Notes under the pieces: generated by a model
What the model was told of the DNA's origin: nothing
The model's database searches: none
Seen by the model: only the letters and a program-made list of their open reading frames with translations
From: Cryptomeria japonica
Lineage: Eukaryota; Streptophyta; Pinopsida; Cupressales; Cupressaceae
DNA: 64,000 bases
Direction: 5' to 3'
NCBI RefSeq assembly: GCF_030272615.1
Contig: NC_081409.1
Location: 19,284,260-19,348,259, forward strand
Made by a program: the position numbers and the translations under genes
In this document: positions 45,544-55,488 of the stretch, piece by piece
Layout: every line of letters begins with the position of its first letter
Position numbering within the stretch: the stretch's first letter is position 1

Positions 45544-47095
45544 TGGTGCAGGAGCACCCTTCCAGTCCCCTTCTCTTTCTTGTTTTTACTAGCACAGTTC
45601 TTTTTAGAAGCTTTTATGCATGTAATAATGAGCCATGTGCTCATAGGTCCTAGGTAGAGTCCTAGAGGGGTAAGTTGTCAAGTTTATGTTTTCTGTCAAA
45701 ATGTAAGGTATGTGTGTACTGGAGGAGTTTAGGAGTGTTTGATCACCAGGTGGTGTTCTTAGGTTGGCCCAATGGGGTCTAGAAGTCTTAGATAGCAACA
45801 TGTCAAAGTTGCTCAAAGCTGCTCACAATGGCATGACAACTTTTAAAAGTTGTCAAGCAATTTTTGTTGCCAAAAAGGTAAGTTCTTTAGGTTAGCGGTG
45901 GAAAAACCCTAGTTTGTGCACGTAGACTGAGGCAAGGTACTATAAGTACTCTAAAACCCTAAAATCTAGAGGTTGGAAGGACAGATATTGTACGGCTCTA
46001 ACAGAAAAATAGATTGTGACTGTAGAATGTAATTACCAGTCAGTTTGACAGGAAGAAATAAGCAAGTGTACGGATTGATAAAGATCTAAACCTGTGTGTT
46101 ATGTTTGACATGGTGTAAATAGTTTCATTTTCAAGCATTAGTTTAGGTTTTTAATTGTAGACTATGTGTGTTTTTGTAAACAGTTGTAAAACTGTGTTCT
46201 TCCTGCCCCGTTTTGGACAGGAATTGTGAAATGAGGTCTTGACTCCATTTCCCATTGTGGAACCTTGATGAAACCATGGAAAATGGGTGTGAAGACCCTG
46301 TATAGTAGACACAAACAAGCAGGGCCCAACAAGATGCAGGTTAACAAAATAGTAGCCCATTCCTAGGCAAGACTAGCAGAACCCAGTTAGGAATGGACGT
46401 TGTAGCAGAGGTCTTGGAGAGTAGGTTGTGTAGTTGAGTGAACATCCTTTGGAGGGAGAGAAGTGGAGTGTTGGAGGTAGCATTGGGGTGAAGGAGAGGC
46501 TTCATCCAATCCATTTAAGGTACCAGACACTCAAGAAAACCTCACTATGACTAGACAGTCCAGAAAACCCTCATTAAACCCTCAAGAACCCCAAGAACCG
46601 CCCTAAGTTTTGTACGGCCATTTGTAGGCCCAAACCCTAGGTAATATTTGAGGCATTGCCAATAGAAAAGCAGACAAATCTTGGAGTGTGGATTGTGAAT
46701 GCACCATGTGGGAGAGAGAACCCTTGTGGCAGACTGTTTTGAGAGCAAAACACCAAAATAGTGAAATCGGTAGAGAGCAGAAAGACAACAACTTCTTGAT
46801 TGCACTTGGAGGGTTGAAACAAGGTTAAAGACTCAACACCAATTTGCTTGGACCTTGGAAAGCATGAAACTAGCTTAAACCTTTACTAGCCATCGTATGG
46901 GAATGTTGTCTCATGAGCAGGTGAGACTGTAGCAGTAGCAAGGCAACTCATTGGTGAGTGGATTGGGCATGGTTAGGGGGTTTCCCGAGCAGAGGAAGCC
47001 CTAGAGACCCTAGGGTGTGAGAAGAACACCCGGAGATCCTAGGAGAGGATCCAGGAGCATAGACCAAGATGGTCTATCCCAACACTGTCTCATCA
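45544..47095 (+). repeat. 5' LTR of the chromovirus (1552 bp)
   Basis: Starts TGGTGCAGGAGCACCC and ends CTGTCTCATCA. Small ORFs inside on the minus strand recur in the other LTR and are not genes. Confidence 0.93.
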
Positions 47096-47098
47096 GAT

Positions 47099-47110
47099 TG
47101 GTATCAGAGC
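47099..47110 (+). other. Primer-binding site, initiator tRNA-Met
   Basis: TGGTATCAGAGC, three bases after the LTR end; the standard plant iMet primer site. Confidence 0.92.
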
Positions 47111-47155
47111 AAGTAAAAGACTTGTTGGACTGTGTGTATGCCACTATATACTGGT

Positions 47156-48960
47156 TGATGTCATGGAAATGGGGACAAGGCAACAACAAAGTTCAATGTT
47201 AATAAGTTAGTTTCAACCATAAAAACAAAACAAAGAACTAAAAACCATTCCAAACATATCAAGAGAGATTTCAAAAAGCATGAAAGAAGTTTAACAAAAT
47301 AAAAGAAAGGAGAAGAGCCTCCCTAAGATGCTTCCATGATGCCTTTTGATGCTTCTCCCTTGTTTCTCTCCTCTCCAAGTCCCAAATGAGTGTAGCTCTC
47401 ATCTTTTAGCACTAGCCATGGATGCCATATGGAGATTCAAGATGGTTGAATATGATAAGCAAATACTATGCAAGAGTAGATAGTGATGCTATGAAAAAGC
47501 TCTATGCTAATGCTAGTATAACAACAATACTCTAAAATGCTTCCTTTTTGCTTGAGGAGAAGGGTTCTATTTATAGAAGAAATGGGGAAATGAAGGGTTA
47601 AGATTGAATGGTTTAATCAAGGGCCAAGTTTGAAAGTTGGGGATCCATGTGCACAATTGGCACCAATAAAATGGTGACAAGTGTCAACATAGGATTGGGT
47701 TGAGAGAAGAGGTTGGAGGCATTAAAGGCCTGAGAAGACCTCATGGTTATCTAGAAGGTAAGGGTCAAGTCTAAATTAAGATTACCCATTGGATTAAGAG
47801 TTAATCCAAGGATAAACCTTTGTGCAAATGATTAAGAGATAATCATGGTCAAAGCATTAAAGGCTTGATGAGACCTTTGGGTTGGGTAGAGGTTGAGTCA
47901 AAACAAATGTTTTAACCATGTGGGAGGGTTTGAGGTAACCATTAATGGTTATTGGAGACTTTGGGGATTAAGTGGTTGAAGGTTGAAAGCCTTCAATGGT
48001 TATCAAAGACTTTGAGCCATTTAGTGGTTGAAGGTTGGAAGCTTTCAAAGGTTATCCAAGACTTTTAGGCTTTGAGAAGTGACTCCATTTTGCTTAGGAA
48101 TGTGAAAATAATTAGGGGATGGATTAAGCTAATTAGGAAGGGGTTAGAAGAATCTAGAAGGGGATTAGATTTTGCAAGTGGATTTGGTGGGTGAGGGAAA
48201 ATAAGATTTTATTAAAATAAAAATTCATTTATTTCAATAAATGTGTGCAAGTTGTATTTGGATAAATATTCAAATAAATATTAATTTATTTAAATGAGAA
48301 AAAGGAAGATAAAGCATTAAAATGCTTGAAGACTTTGAGGGGAACCATTAAAGGCTTGAAGACTTTAAGGAAAACCATTAAAGTCTTAAGAAGACTATAG
48401 AAGGAAGCCATCAAGTTTGAAGACTTTAAAGCCATCAAGTTTGAATACTTTAAGGGAAACCATTAAAGGTTTCAAGTGGGTGAGGATAAATAGGATTTTA
48501 AATAAATAATTTATTTAAAATAGTTGTGCAACTTGCTTTTGTAGGAAAATACAAGTGGGTGGAGGATAAAGGTGTTTTAAATAAATTATTTATTTAAAAT
48601 AATTGTGCAACTTGCTTTTGTAGGAAAATACAAGTGGGTGGAGGATAAAGGTGATTTAAATAAATGATTTATTTATTTAAATGTGAGAGGTGGGATTTTG
48701 GGGGTTTTAAATAAATATTAATTTATTTAAATGTGAGAGAAGATTTAATTAAATAAATATGATTTATTTATTTAATTAATGGTCTGAATTTGGTTAAGTG
48801 AATTAAATCAAATAAATTGAATAATTTATTTAATTAATAGGAGAATAGGGTTAAGATGAATTAATTAAATATTAATTTAATTAATTATTAATTGATGGTT
48901 AAATAATCAAATAAATATTAAATATTCATTTAATTAAGTGGACAGATTTATGTGACTACA
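47156..48960 (-). mobile_element. Solo LTR, family S, copy 2 (1805 bp)
   Basis: The minus strand starts TGTAGTCACATAAATCTG and ends TTTCCATGACATCA. TSD CTGGT (47151-47155 and 48961-48965). It is longer than copy 1, partly through internal tandem repeats: ~30-bp units at about 48320-48470 and ~79-bp units at about 48474-48680 (GTGCAACTTGCTTTTGTAGG). TATAAATAG lies at about 47567-47575 on the minus strand. Confidence 0.88.
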
Positions 48961-48986
48961 CTGGTAAATCAATAGGGGAGAGAAAA

Positions 48987-50149
48987 ATGGTTACCAATGC
49001 AGAGCTAGCTAAGAACAGAGGGAGAAGAATAGGCTCCTTGAAATAGCTATGAATGACCTAAGGGATAAACTGCAGGAAGTAGTAGATCAGAGGATACATG
49101 AACCTTGGGATGAAGACACCAAAGGTAAAGGTGCAGAGACCTTAGACATAGATGATGTGATTCCTGAACCTGATCCCTTGCTCCATGAAGAACCTTTTGT
49201 GAAAGCTATCAAGGCTTTGAACACTAAAGCAATTGAAGGAGTGCCACATTTCAGTGGAAGAATGGATATAGACACTGTTATGGAATGGATTGAGGCCATG
49301 AAAAACCACTTTGAGTGTGAAGGAGTGACGGAGGCTCAGAAGGTCAAGGTTGCCAAATCCAGATTGAGGGGAGTAGCTCTAACATGGTGGAAATACCTGC
49401 AAGAAGAAAGGGTTAGAATGGGAAAGTTACCCATTGCAAACTGGGAAGCTATGGTAAGGAAGATTAAGGAGAACTACTTACCAGAGGATTATGAATTTCG
49501 ACTTCATAAGAAGAGACAAGGATTGAAGCAGAAGGATCTTGATGTAACCTCCTACACCGAAGAGTTTCAAAAATTATGTCTTAGATCAAGGGTTCAAGAA
49601 GATGAATCTATCAAGGTGGCTAGGTACTTGAGCAGCCTAAAGTGGAGCATTCAGGAGGAGATCAGTTTGTGGACTCCTACTACTGTTCAAAAGTGCCATC
49701 AGCTTGCTGTCAAAGTAGACAAAAGGAACAAAAGGAAAGGAGACTCCAATAGCAGGGGTAAAGGCAGAGGCAGAGAACAAGTGACTCATCGAGGTGGTTA
49801 CCAAAGCAAGCCAAATGAGCAAAGATCCCATGGAGAAGCTAAGTTGACTGAGCATGGAAATGAAAGCAACCTTAGGGGTAGACATACTAGAGGAAGAGGT
49901 GCACAAGGTGGTTCAAATAGGGGTAGAGGTACCGGCAGAGGTAACTCTTATTTTGCAACTATGTAGTGTTACAATTGTGGTCAATTGGGACACCCGACAT
50001 ATAGATGACCTGACAAGCCTACCTCAACTAATAGTGGAAAGAGGATTGCATATGCATAAGAAGACTCTTCAAGCAGTAAGACACCAGATGTGGATCAAAT
50101 TGAATCAGAAGTTGGTGAGAACCTGATGTTCAATCGGATTTTGATCAGA
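48987..50149 (+). pseudogene. Gag of the chromovirus
   Basis: The likely start is ATG 48987, frame-shifted before the main frame at 49049-49966. The gag domain is clear (FSGRMDIDTVMEWIEAMKNH; LRGVALTWWKYLQEER; ENYLPEDYEFRLH), followed by an Arg/Gly-rich tail. A CCHC knuckle (CYNCGQLGHPTY) comes just after a TAG at 49964-49966, and its last Cys codon is TGA. The frame then runs to the 6.27-kb insertion. Confidence 0.85.
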
Positions 50150-50507
50150 CAACCTGTTATCACTGTTTTAAAATTGGGTTCTTCTTTCCCCATAATTGGC
50201 TATGGTACTTTGAAAATATTCGAATAGGGTGTGGTCCCAAGTGCTTCAGCTTTGTTCTAAACCTAGAGGGTTTAAGGGTTTTTCAAGTTTTACTTTATCT
50301 TTTGTGTTAGATCCCCTGGTTTCTATTCTGTTGTTACTTTATTCCACTTAAGTCATGGGTCGCGGGGTCGTAGGAAGTTTCCCCCCTTGCTATTTACCTA
50401 GGCAGTTATGTTGATTATTTGAAATTTTTTTGCCTTGTTTTATTTCCTTCTAAAGTGTCGGGCCCAGTAAACGCCGATCAACTTGAGGAAAGATCCGACG
50501 GTCGGCG

Positions 50508-51270
50508 CTATTTCGCAAGGGTTAAGTGCTCGCCCTTTAAGGCCGCGAAATAGTGAGAATGAATATCAGCCGTCCATGTGTCATGCTGAGGAAGTAAATG
50601 ATGTGGTCGTCAAAGAAGGTAGGGCCCCCCTCTGTAGTTTTCTTCTGGCGTATTAGACAACAGCACGTGGCACAAGTCACCACAGTCAGCGGGTTAAGAT
50701 TAAAGTTCAAAAGTGGGCCCTAAAGATGAGTCAGTTCACAGGTGGAGATGACCTGGCAGGGACAACTCTTACAATTCATTGAGACCCCGTGGTTCCTGCT
50801 TGACGAATGAAAAATTGACAGGTCGGCTCCGAAAGTGACAAGGCGCCAGGTGTCCATGGCGTGTCCGTGGGCCCACCATCTCTGAGAGCCTTCTCAAGGG
50901 GTTAAACACCGATCGACTGCAGAGAAGATCCGACGGTCGACGCTATTTCGCAAGGGTTAAGTGCTCGCCCTTTAAGGCCGCGAAATAGCGAGAATGAATA
51001 TTAGCCGTCCACGTGTCTTGATGATGACGTAGGAGATAGACCTGTTGAGATGAAAAGTGGGGCCCCCATGGTTCTTCTTCTGGCAAGTGACAAAGCGACA
51101 AATCAGCACAATGGATGACTAGATGCCAGGTGTCGGTGACGACACAGCGGGCCCACCATTCCTGAGGACCTTTTCGAAGGATTAAACAGTGATCAACTTG
51201 AAGAATGATCCAATGGCTCGCGCTATTTTGCAAGGGTGAGGTGCTCACTTCTTAAGGCTGTGAAATAGCG
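50508..51270 (+). repeat. Three GC-rich hairpin repeats in the promoter-like region
   Basis: Each unit has arms CGCTATTTCGC and GCGAAATAGCG around a 28-base loop containing AAGGG ... CGCCCTT. Unit 2 (50941-50990) is perfect; unit 1 (50508-50553) and unit 3 (51221-51270) are slightly altered. Each is preceded by GATC ... CCGACGGTCG-like sequence and followed by AGCCGTCCACGTG (G-box core in units 2 and 3). The flanking ~280 bp of units 2 and 3 also repeat. Confidence 0.85.
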
Positions 51271-51342
51271 AGAGTTAATGAGAGCCGTCCACGTGGCATG
51301 ATGATGACATGGCCAAAAGGGAAAAACATGGGCCCGCCACAG

Positions 51343-51348
51343 TATAAA
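51343..51348 (+). promoter_or_regulatory. TATA box candidate of the unit's gene
   Basis: TATAAA in CCGCCACAGTATAAAGGG, ~70 bases after the third hairpin and ~500 bases before the ATG at 51845. An acceptor-like TTCTTTCTTATTTTGCAG ends at 51760, so a 5' leader intron is likely. Confidence 0.5.
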
Positions 51349-51844
51349 GGGATACATTCAGCCAGTATCAAAACAGAATGTAAAGGGATTTTCTAAGCCA
51401 ATGATCAGATGCCGCGTGGTATTATGTAGCCAATAGGAAGATGGGACCCAGACTAAAGACAAAGCCGTCAAAATGCAATTCACAGTGAGACACTTGCAGG
51501 AAGGCTGCGACCCGTTGGAGTTAAAATATGAATTCTCGTATGAATTCAATTTTGAAGGGACGGCCGAAGCATGTGGAATCAATGTTATAGTTAAGGCCCA
51601 GAGTACAAGCATTTGATTTCCTAACAACCAAGTATAGAGATCTTTTAAAAGGATTTTGCAGAAGAGTAACACAGAGCTATCTTTTGCAAATACAGAGAAG
51701 GTGAATCAGTTGTAGAGAGAATTCCTTCAAGCAACTATCAGGTTCTTTCTTATTTTGCAGCTATTCTTGTGTGTTGTAACAAGTGGAATTATTCTCGTAT
51801 TACAGAAGTGTTTAGGAAGTGATATTCATCTAGTTGTTTTGCAA

Positions 51845-53332
51845 ATGGCTCCTAAAAGGGAATTTTCTGGTAAAGTTGATTATTTAGAAAGAAGTGTGTG
51901 TGATGACTTTTTAGAACAGTTGACGCTGTCAACCAACCAGGCATCTAAGGCCAAAGAGTTAGTACCCAGGGCTCCCCGTCTGAAGATTGGAGAAGGATTA
52001 TATGACAAGGGTAATTGGTTAAGAGACCCATGGGTTGGACTGTCTGGGTTGGGGTTATTTAGAGTCGGATTTGGGATGAGGAATTCTCCTGCTCCTCAAA
52101 ATAGCATTTGGGAATTAGATGTTGGGAAATTGGTAGTCCCAGGGGTGTTCATGGATACAGATTTGTTAACCCAAATGGCATTGAATTATGATTTAGTTAC
52201 AAGGTGCATCCGGGATGTAAATGGAAAAACCCTCGTGGAGATTAATGCAGAAGAGTTGAGAACAACATTTGGGCTCAGTGAGTTTACCAACTTCTTGGAA
52301 CCTATAAACTTCACACAATTAGCTCAGGTGTACAGGGCACAGAGGAGTCATCTTAGAAATGGGCCTCTCAAAGAACTTTTTCTGAAAGTAGGAGGGTTAG
52401 CAGTTGTAGGGCCCAACACACAAGAGCCTTTTTCATTAAGTATGTTTACCTTGAGGGCAAAAGGGATGTATTGGGCACTTTGCCAAGTTCTAGGAGAGGA
52501 TGCTGAATCGAATATGCCAAACCATTACTTGCTAATGATTGTTCAAATTTTGAATCCTTCTCTTGCTATTACATTTGATTATGCTTCTTATATTGCCGAT
52601 GCTATCCATGGAGGGTTGATAGGGATAAAGAATGGAAAGGTGGATAGGCCATTTGGGTGGTATTCACTCTTGATGCACCTCTTTCTCTTCAAAGGTGGTG
52701 ATTATTTCGCCAGTGGTATGGACCTGGTAAAAGAAAAGGAGGGAGAGAAGATGCCGGTACAACTATGGAGTACTGTGTTGTCATGGGACAGAGAGGATGC
52801 TAGTTTTATGAAATTTGATAAATATTTTGCATCCAAAATAAGGACTCTCCTTTGCTCTGACAACCCAAGAGTCCCCAAGGTTCTTTTGGAGTTCTTAAGA
52901 CTAAAAGAATTCGCAGAGAATATCAAGATAGTTCATAACTGGGGTGATATGTACTTATATCCAGTCTCTACAGTTTTTAGAGTCTTTGGTTTCAGAGGCA
53001 CCCCATTTTTGTTACCATACCAGGTCCCCCTCAAAGTGGGAATGGCTGAGATTCTCAGACAAATTGGTGACCTGCAAGAAGTAGAGTTAACAGGCAGAGG
53101 TAAAGGGACTATTTTCCCTGCAGCTATAGTAGCCCACCAATTTGTAATCACCAAGGGAGGCTGGAAATGTTTTGAGGATTTCCTCAAACCCTACCATTTG
53201 TCCACTGCAGTGTCTAGATGTGCTGATCCAGAGGACTTTTACAATGGTGTGTTCCGGAAGAAAGTAGCATGCAGAGGTAGGCCTCATCAATTCCACTTTC
53301 TGAAGACCTCATCAGGAATGAATTTGATTTAG
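51845..53332 (+). CDS. Unrecognised protein, N-terminal part (ORF1, 495 aa)
   Basis: Starts at ATG 51845 (MAPKREFSGKVDYLERSV); the frame is open upstream but without a better ATG. A long, codon-dense ORF with well-spaced hydrophobic segments (NHYLLMIVQILNPSLAITF; GWYSLLMHLFLFKGGDYFAS). There is no signal peptide, no clear membrane protein pattern, and no gag, RT, integrase or zinc-knuckle motif. It ends TAG at 53330-53332 by leaving the frame that continues as ORF2: a -1 type shift between about 53281 and 53329. Probably the first ~490 residues of one ~1,200-residue protein. I do not recognise the family. Confidence 0.65.
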   Translation: MAPKREFSGKVDYLERSVCDDFLEQLTLSTNQASKAKELVPRAPRLKIGEGLYDKGNWLRDPWVGLSGLGLFRVGFGMRNSPAPQNSIWELDVGKLVVPGVFMDTDLLTQMALNYDLVTRCIRDVNGKTLVEINAEELRTTFGLSEFTNFLEPINFTQLAQVYRAQRSHLRNGPLKELFLKVGGLAVVGPNTQEPFSLSMFTLRAKGMYWALCQVLGEDAESNMPNHYLLMIVQILNPSLAITFDYASYIADAIHGGLIGIKNGKVDRPFGWYSLLMHLFLFKGGDYFASGMDLVKEKEGEKMPVQLWSTVLSWDREDASFMKFDKYFASKIRTLLCSDNPRVPKVLLEFLRLKEFAENIKIVHNWGDMYLYPVSTVFRVFGFRGTPFLLPYQVPLKVGMAEILRQIGDLQEVELTGRGKGTIFPAAIVAHQFVITKGGWKCFEDFLKPYHLSTAVSRCADPEDFYNGVFRKKVACRGRPHQFHFLKTSSGMNLI

Positions 53333-54111
53333 ATGAACAAGAGTTGAGGAAGGAAAAGTGGGTGGCTTACAGGAAGGCCCTGGATTTTGTGCATCAATTT
53401 GATGCTAGCTATGACCCATTGTCTAGCTTCTTCCCATTGGAAGAGAAGATAAAATTTTTGATTATTTGCTTTGAGGATGTAATGCAAACAATAAAGGAGA
53501 AGAGGGAAGTTGTAATTAAGAATAACCCTGAAAAAGCAAGAATGATTTTAGGAAAATCAGCTCCCACTAAAGCAATCCCTCCTGGTGATTACACCCTGCA
53601 TAAGAAAGCAGGTTATAGTGTGCTGGTGTCTACAACAGGGGAGCCCTCTTCATCCAAAGGAAAGAGGAAGGTACAAGAAGTCATTGACATCCAGGATAGC
53701 CCAAAGAAGCAGAGGGTGGGGAAGGAAGTGAAATCAGATACACCCTTGTATTCCCCATCCCAATCCCCTCTCCACATAGGAGATGAGCAAGCAGCAACTG
53801 AATACCTCTCTCAGTTGGGCAGCTTGGGGGAGATTGCATATACATATGATGAAGAGGAAGAAGGGATGCCAGAAGAACCCACTGAAGCACAGATGGACAT
53901 CACTTCAACTGAACTTAAAGGCCAGGAGTGGGATCCTGAGATAAAGAAGGCCACTAGTGCCTTTCTAGCTGATGATAGCTTTGTTATATCTGAAGCATTC
54001 ATGCAATTTATCTGGAAGCAGCATATAGATAAATATAATGCTAGATGTGAAGCAAGAAAGGCAGAACAACCTAATAAAGATCCAGCCTCAGTGGAGGAAG
54101 AAATAAAATAG
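53302..54111 (+). CDS. Unrecognised protein, middle part (ORF2)
   Basis: The frame is open from 53281, has no good start codon and reads EDLIRNEFDLDEQELRKEKW, so it looks like a continuation of ORF1. It has a charged, Pro/Ser-rich middle (SPKKQRVGKEVKSDTPLYSP), possibly a nuclear localisation signal, and acidic stretches (YDEEEEGMPEEPTEAQ). It ends at a single TAG (54109-54111) and the same frame goes on at 54112 as ORF3. The TAG stands where CAG (Gln) would fit. Confidence 0.6.
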   Translation, partial: EDLIRNEFDLDEQELRKEKWVAYRKALDFVHQFDASYDPLSSFFPLEEKIKFLIICFEDVMQTIKEKREVVIKNNPEKARMILGKSAPTKAIPPGDYTLHKKAGYSVLVSTTGEPSSSKGKRKVQEVIDIQDSPKKQRVGKEVKSDTPLYSPSQSPLHIGDEQAATEYLSQLGSLGEIAYTYDEEEEGMPEEPTEAQMDITSTELKGQEWDPEIKKATSAFLADDSFVISEAFMQFIWKQHIDKYNARCEARKAEQPNKDPASVEEEIK

Positions 54112-55488
54112 GAGATGATGGAAGAATTCAAAACCATCACTCCTGAACAGGGAAGGGATCTAGTAGCACAAGCTGGAGTGCTCATTTTACCAGAATGGAA
54201 TATTGCTGATGCTCTGGTGCTGGATGCAGTAAGAAAGGAGACCAAACCCATGGAAGGGGCTACATTCAGTAAGGACAATGCTGTATTAGTCATGTGGTCC
54301 CTTAAAAGAAATGAGGATAAGAAAGGTAAAGATACCTCAGGGACAAGTCACATTGGTGGACTGATGATTAAAAGAGTAGAAAGTACAGGGGTAGTAGAGG
54401 CTGCTAGCACTGTGCTAGAGACTGCCAAATTTAGTGTTGCAGTGGCTGAAAAGGAAGCCAAAGAAAAGGAGGCCCTCCAGCTTAAATTGGAAACAGTTTT
54501 GAAGGCTTATGATAGTGCTAAGGAGGAGATAAGAGGCAAAGATAGCATTATTGCTAAATTGCAGAGCCAGCTAGCAGGACAACGCCAACAAGGTGAGTCT
54601 TCAACATTAATGATCACCTCTTCTCCTGCAAGACCTCCACCTACTAGCCCCATCATTGAGCTCCCACCGTCTCCTGTGCCTTCCAGCTCTCAAATGATTG
54701 AGATAACTTCCCAAGAATTGGAGAATTTAAAGCAGACTCAGGCCTATTATGCGGGGAAGTATGAGGAGAAGATAAAAGCCACAATCTCCAGTTTTGCAGA
54801 CACTATAAATGCCTCACTCCTTCACAATAGTGTAGGAAAGGTCATGGAGATATGGACTGAATTAAGAAGAGATAAGGCCATTTTGACACCCATTTTTGAC
54901 AGATGGAGGCCTAGGGAGCAAGATTTAGAATTCATGTGTGTTTCCTGTGATGAAGCAAGGGCCAATCCCATTATAAAATCTGCCTTTGATGTTGCTAAAG
55001 TTTTGATGCAATTGGCTGCAGATGTAGACAATGTGGACAGGAAGGTCAATTTATGCAAAAAGGAATACACTGATCAGGTTTTTGAGTTGCTCCCAGGAAT
55101 TTTTGCCAATCTAGATCAACTGAAAGATAAGCAGATATGGCTCAATGAGATGGATGCCAAGTTGTCAGCAAGGGTCAAAGGAATCATTGATCTGGATGAT
55201 ACCTCTTTCTTTGTTATAACCATACAGGAAATAGAAAGAATTAAATCACACTATAGTTTTCTTAACTCAGAAGTCAACAAACTGAGGAATTCTTGGAAAA
55301 GGTTGACTAAAGTTAAGAATCATGTGATTAGTTTTGTATGGCCGACAGAGGAGACATATAGTGAGTGGGGAGTTAAATATTCCACTCGAGATCCGGAGCA
55401 GTTGGAGAGCACTCCTGAAGAGCCAGAAGAGGTTGCAACTGAACAACCCGTTGAACAGACTGCTGGGGAATCTGAAAAGAGCACATAA
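54112..55488 (+). CDS. Unrecognised protein, C-terminal coiled-coil part (ORF3)
   Basis: Same frame as ORF2, continuing EMMEEFKTITPEQGRDL. A coiled-coil-like segment (AEKEAKEKEALQLKLETVLK ... EEIRGKDSIIAKLQSQLAGQ) is followed by a Pro/Ser linker (ARPPPTSPIIELPPSPVPSS), then a second helical region (DRWRPREQDLEFMCVSCDE; LMQLAADVDNVDRKVNLCKK) and an acidic Glu-rich end. It stops TAA at 55486-55488. This looks like an oligomerising or scaffold protein, but no family is assigned. A ~930-base non-coding 3' part of the unit follows. Confidence 0.6.
   Translation, partial: EMMEEFKTITPEQGRDLVAQAGVLILPEWNIADALVLDAVRKETKPMEGATFSKDNAVLVMWSLKRNEDKKGKDTSGTSHIGGLMIKRVESTGVVEAASTVLETAKFSVAVAEKEAKEKEALQLKLETVLKAYDSAKEEIRGKDSIIAKLQSQLAGQRQQGESSTLMITSSPARPPPTSPIIELPPSPVPSSSQMIEITSQELENLKQTQAYYAGKYEEKIKATISSFADTINASLLHNSVGKVMEIWTELRRDKAILTPIFDRWRPREQDLEFMCVSCDEARANPIIKSAFDVAKVLMQLAADVDNVDRKVNLCKKEYTDQVFELLPGIFANLDQLKDKQIWLNEMDAKLSARVKGIIDLDDTSFFVITIQEIERIKSHYSFLNSEVNKLRNSWKRLTKVKNHVISFVWPTEETYSEWGVKYSTRDPEQLESTPEEPEEVATEQPVEQTAGESEKST

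Noticed and set aside
46151-46822. Several minus-strand ORFs
   Set aside because: They lie inside the chromovirus 5' LTR and recur in the 3' LTR (60474-61278) with changes; no coding pattern.
54109-54111. Programmed stop-codon readthrough between ORF2 and ORF3
   Set aside because: Possible, but TAG-for-CAG decay is seen in many other elements here, so a mutation is the simpler reading until intact copies are seen.
53681-54293. Minus-strand ORFs opposite ORF2 and ORF3
   Set aside because: Antisense shadows of the longer, better composed plus-strand frame.
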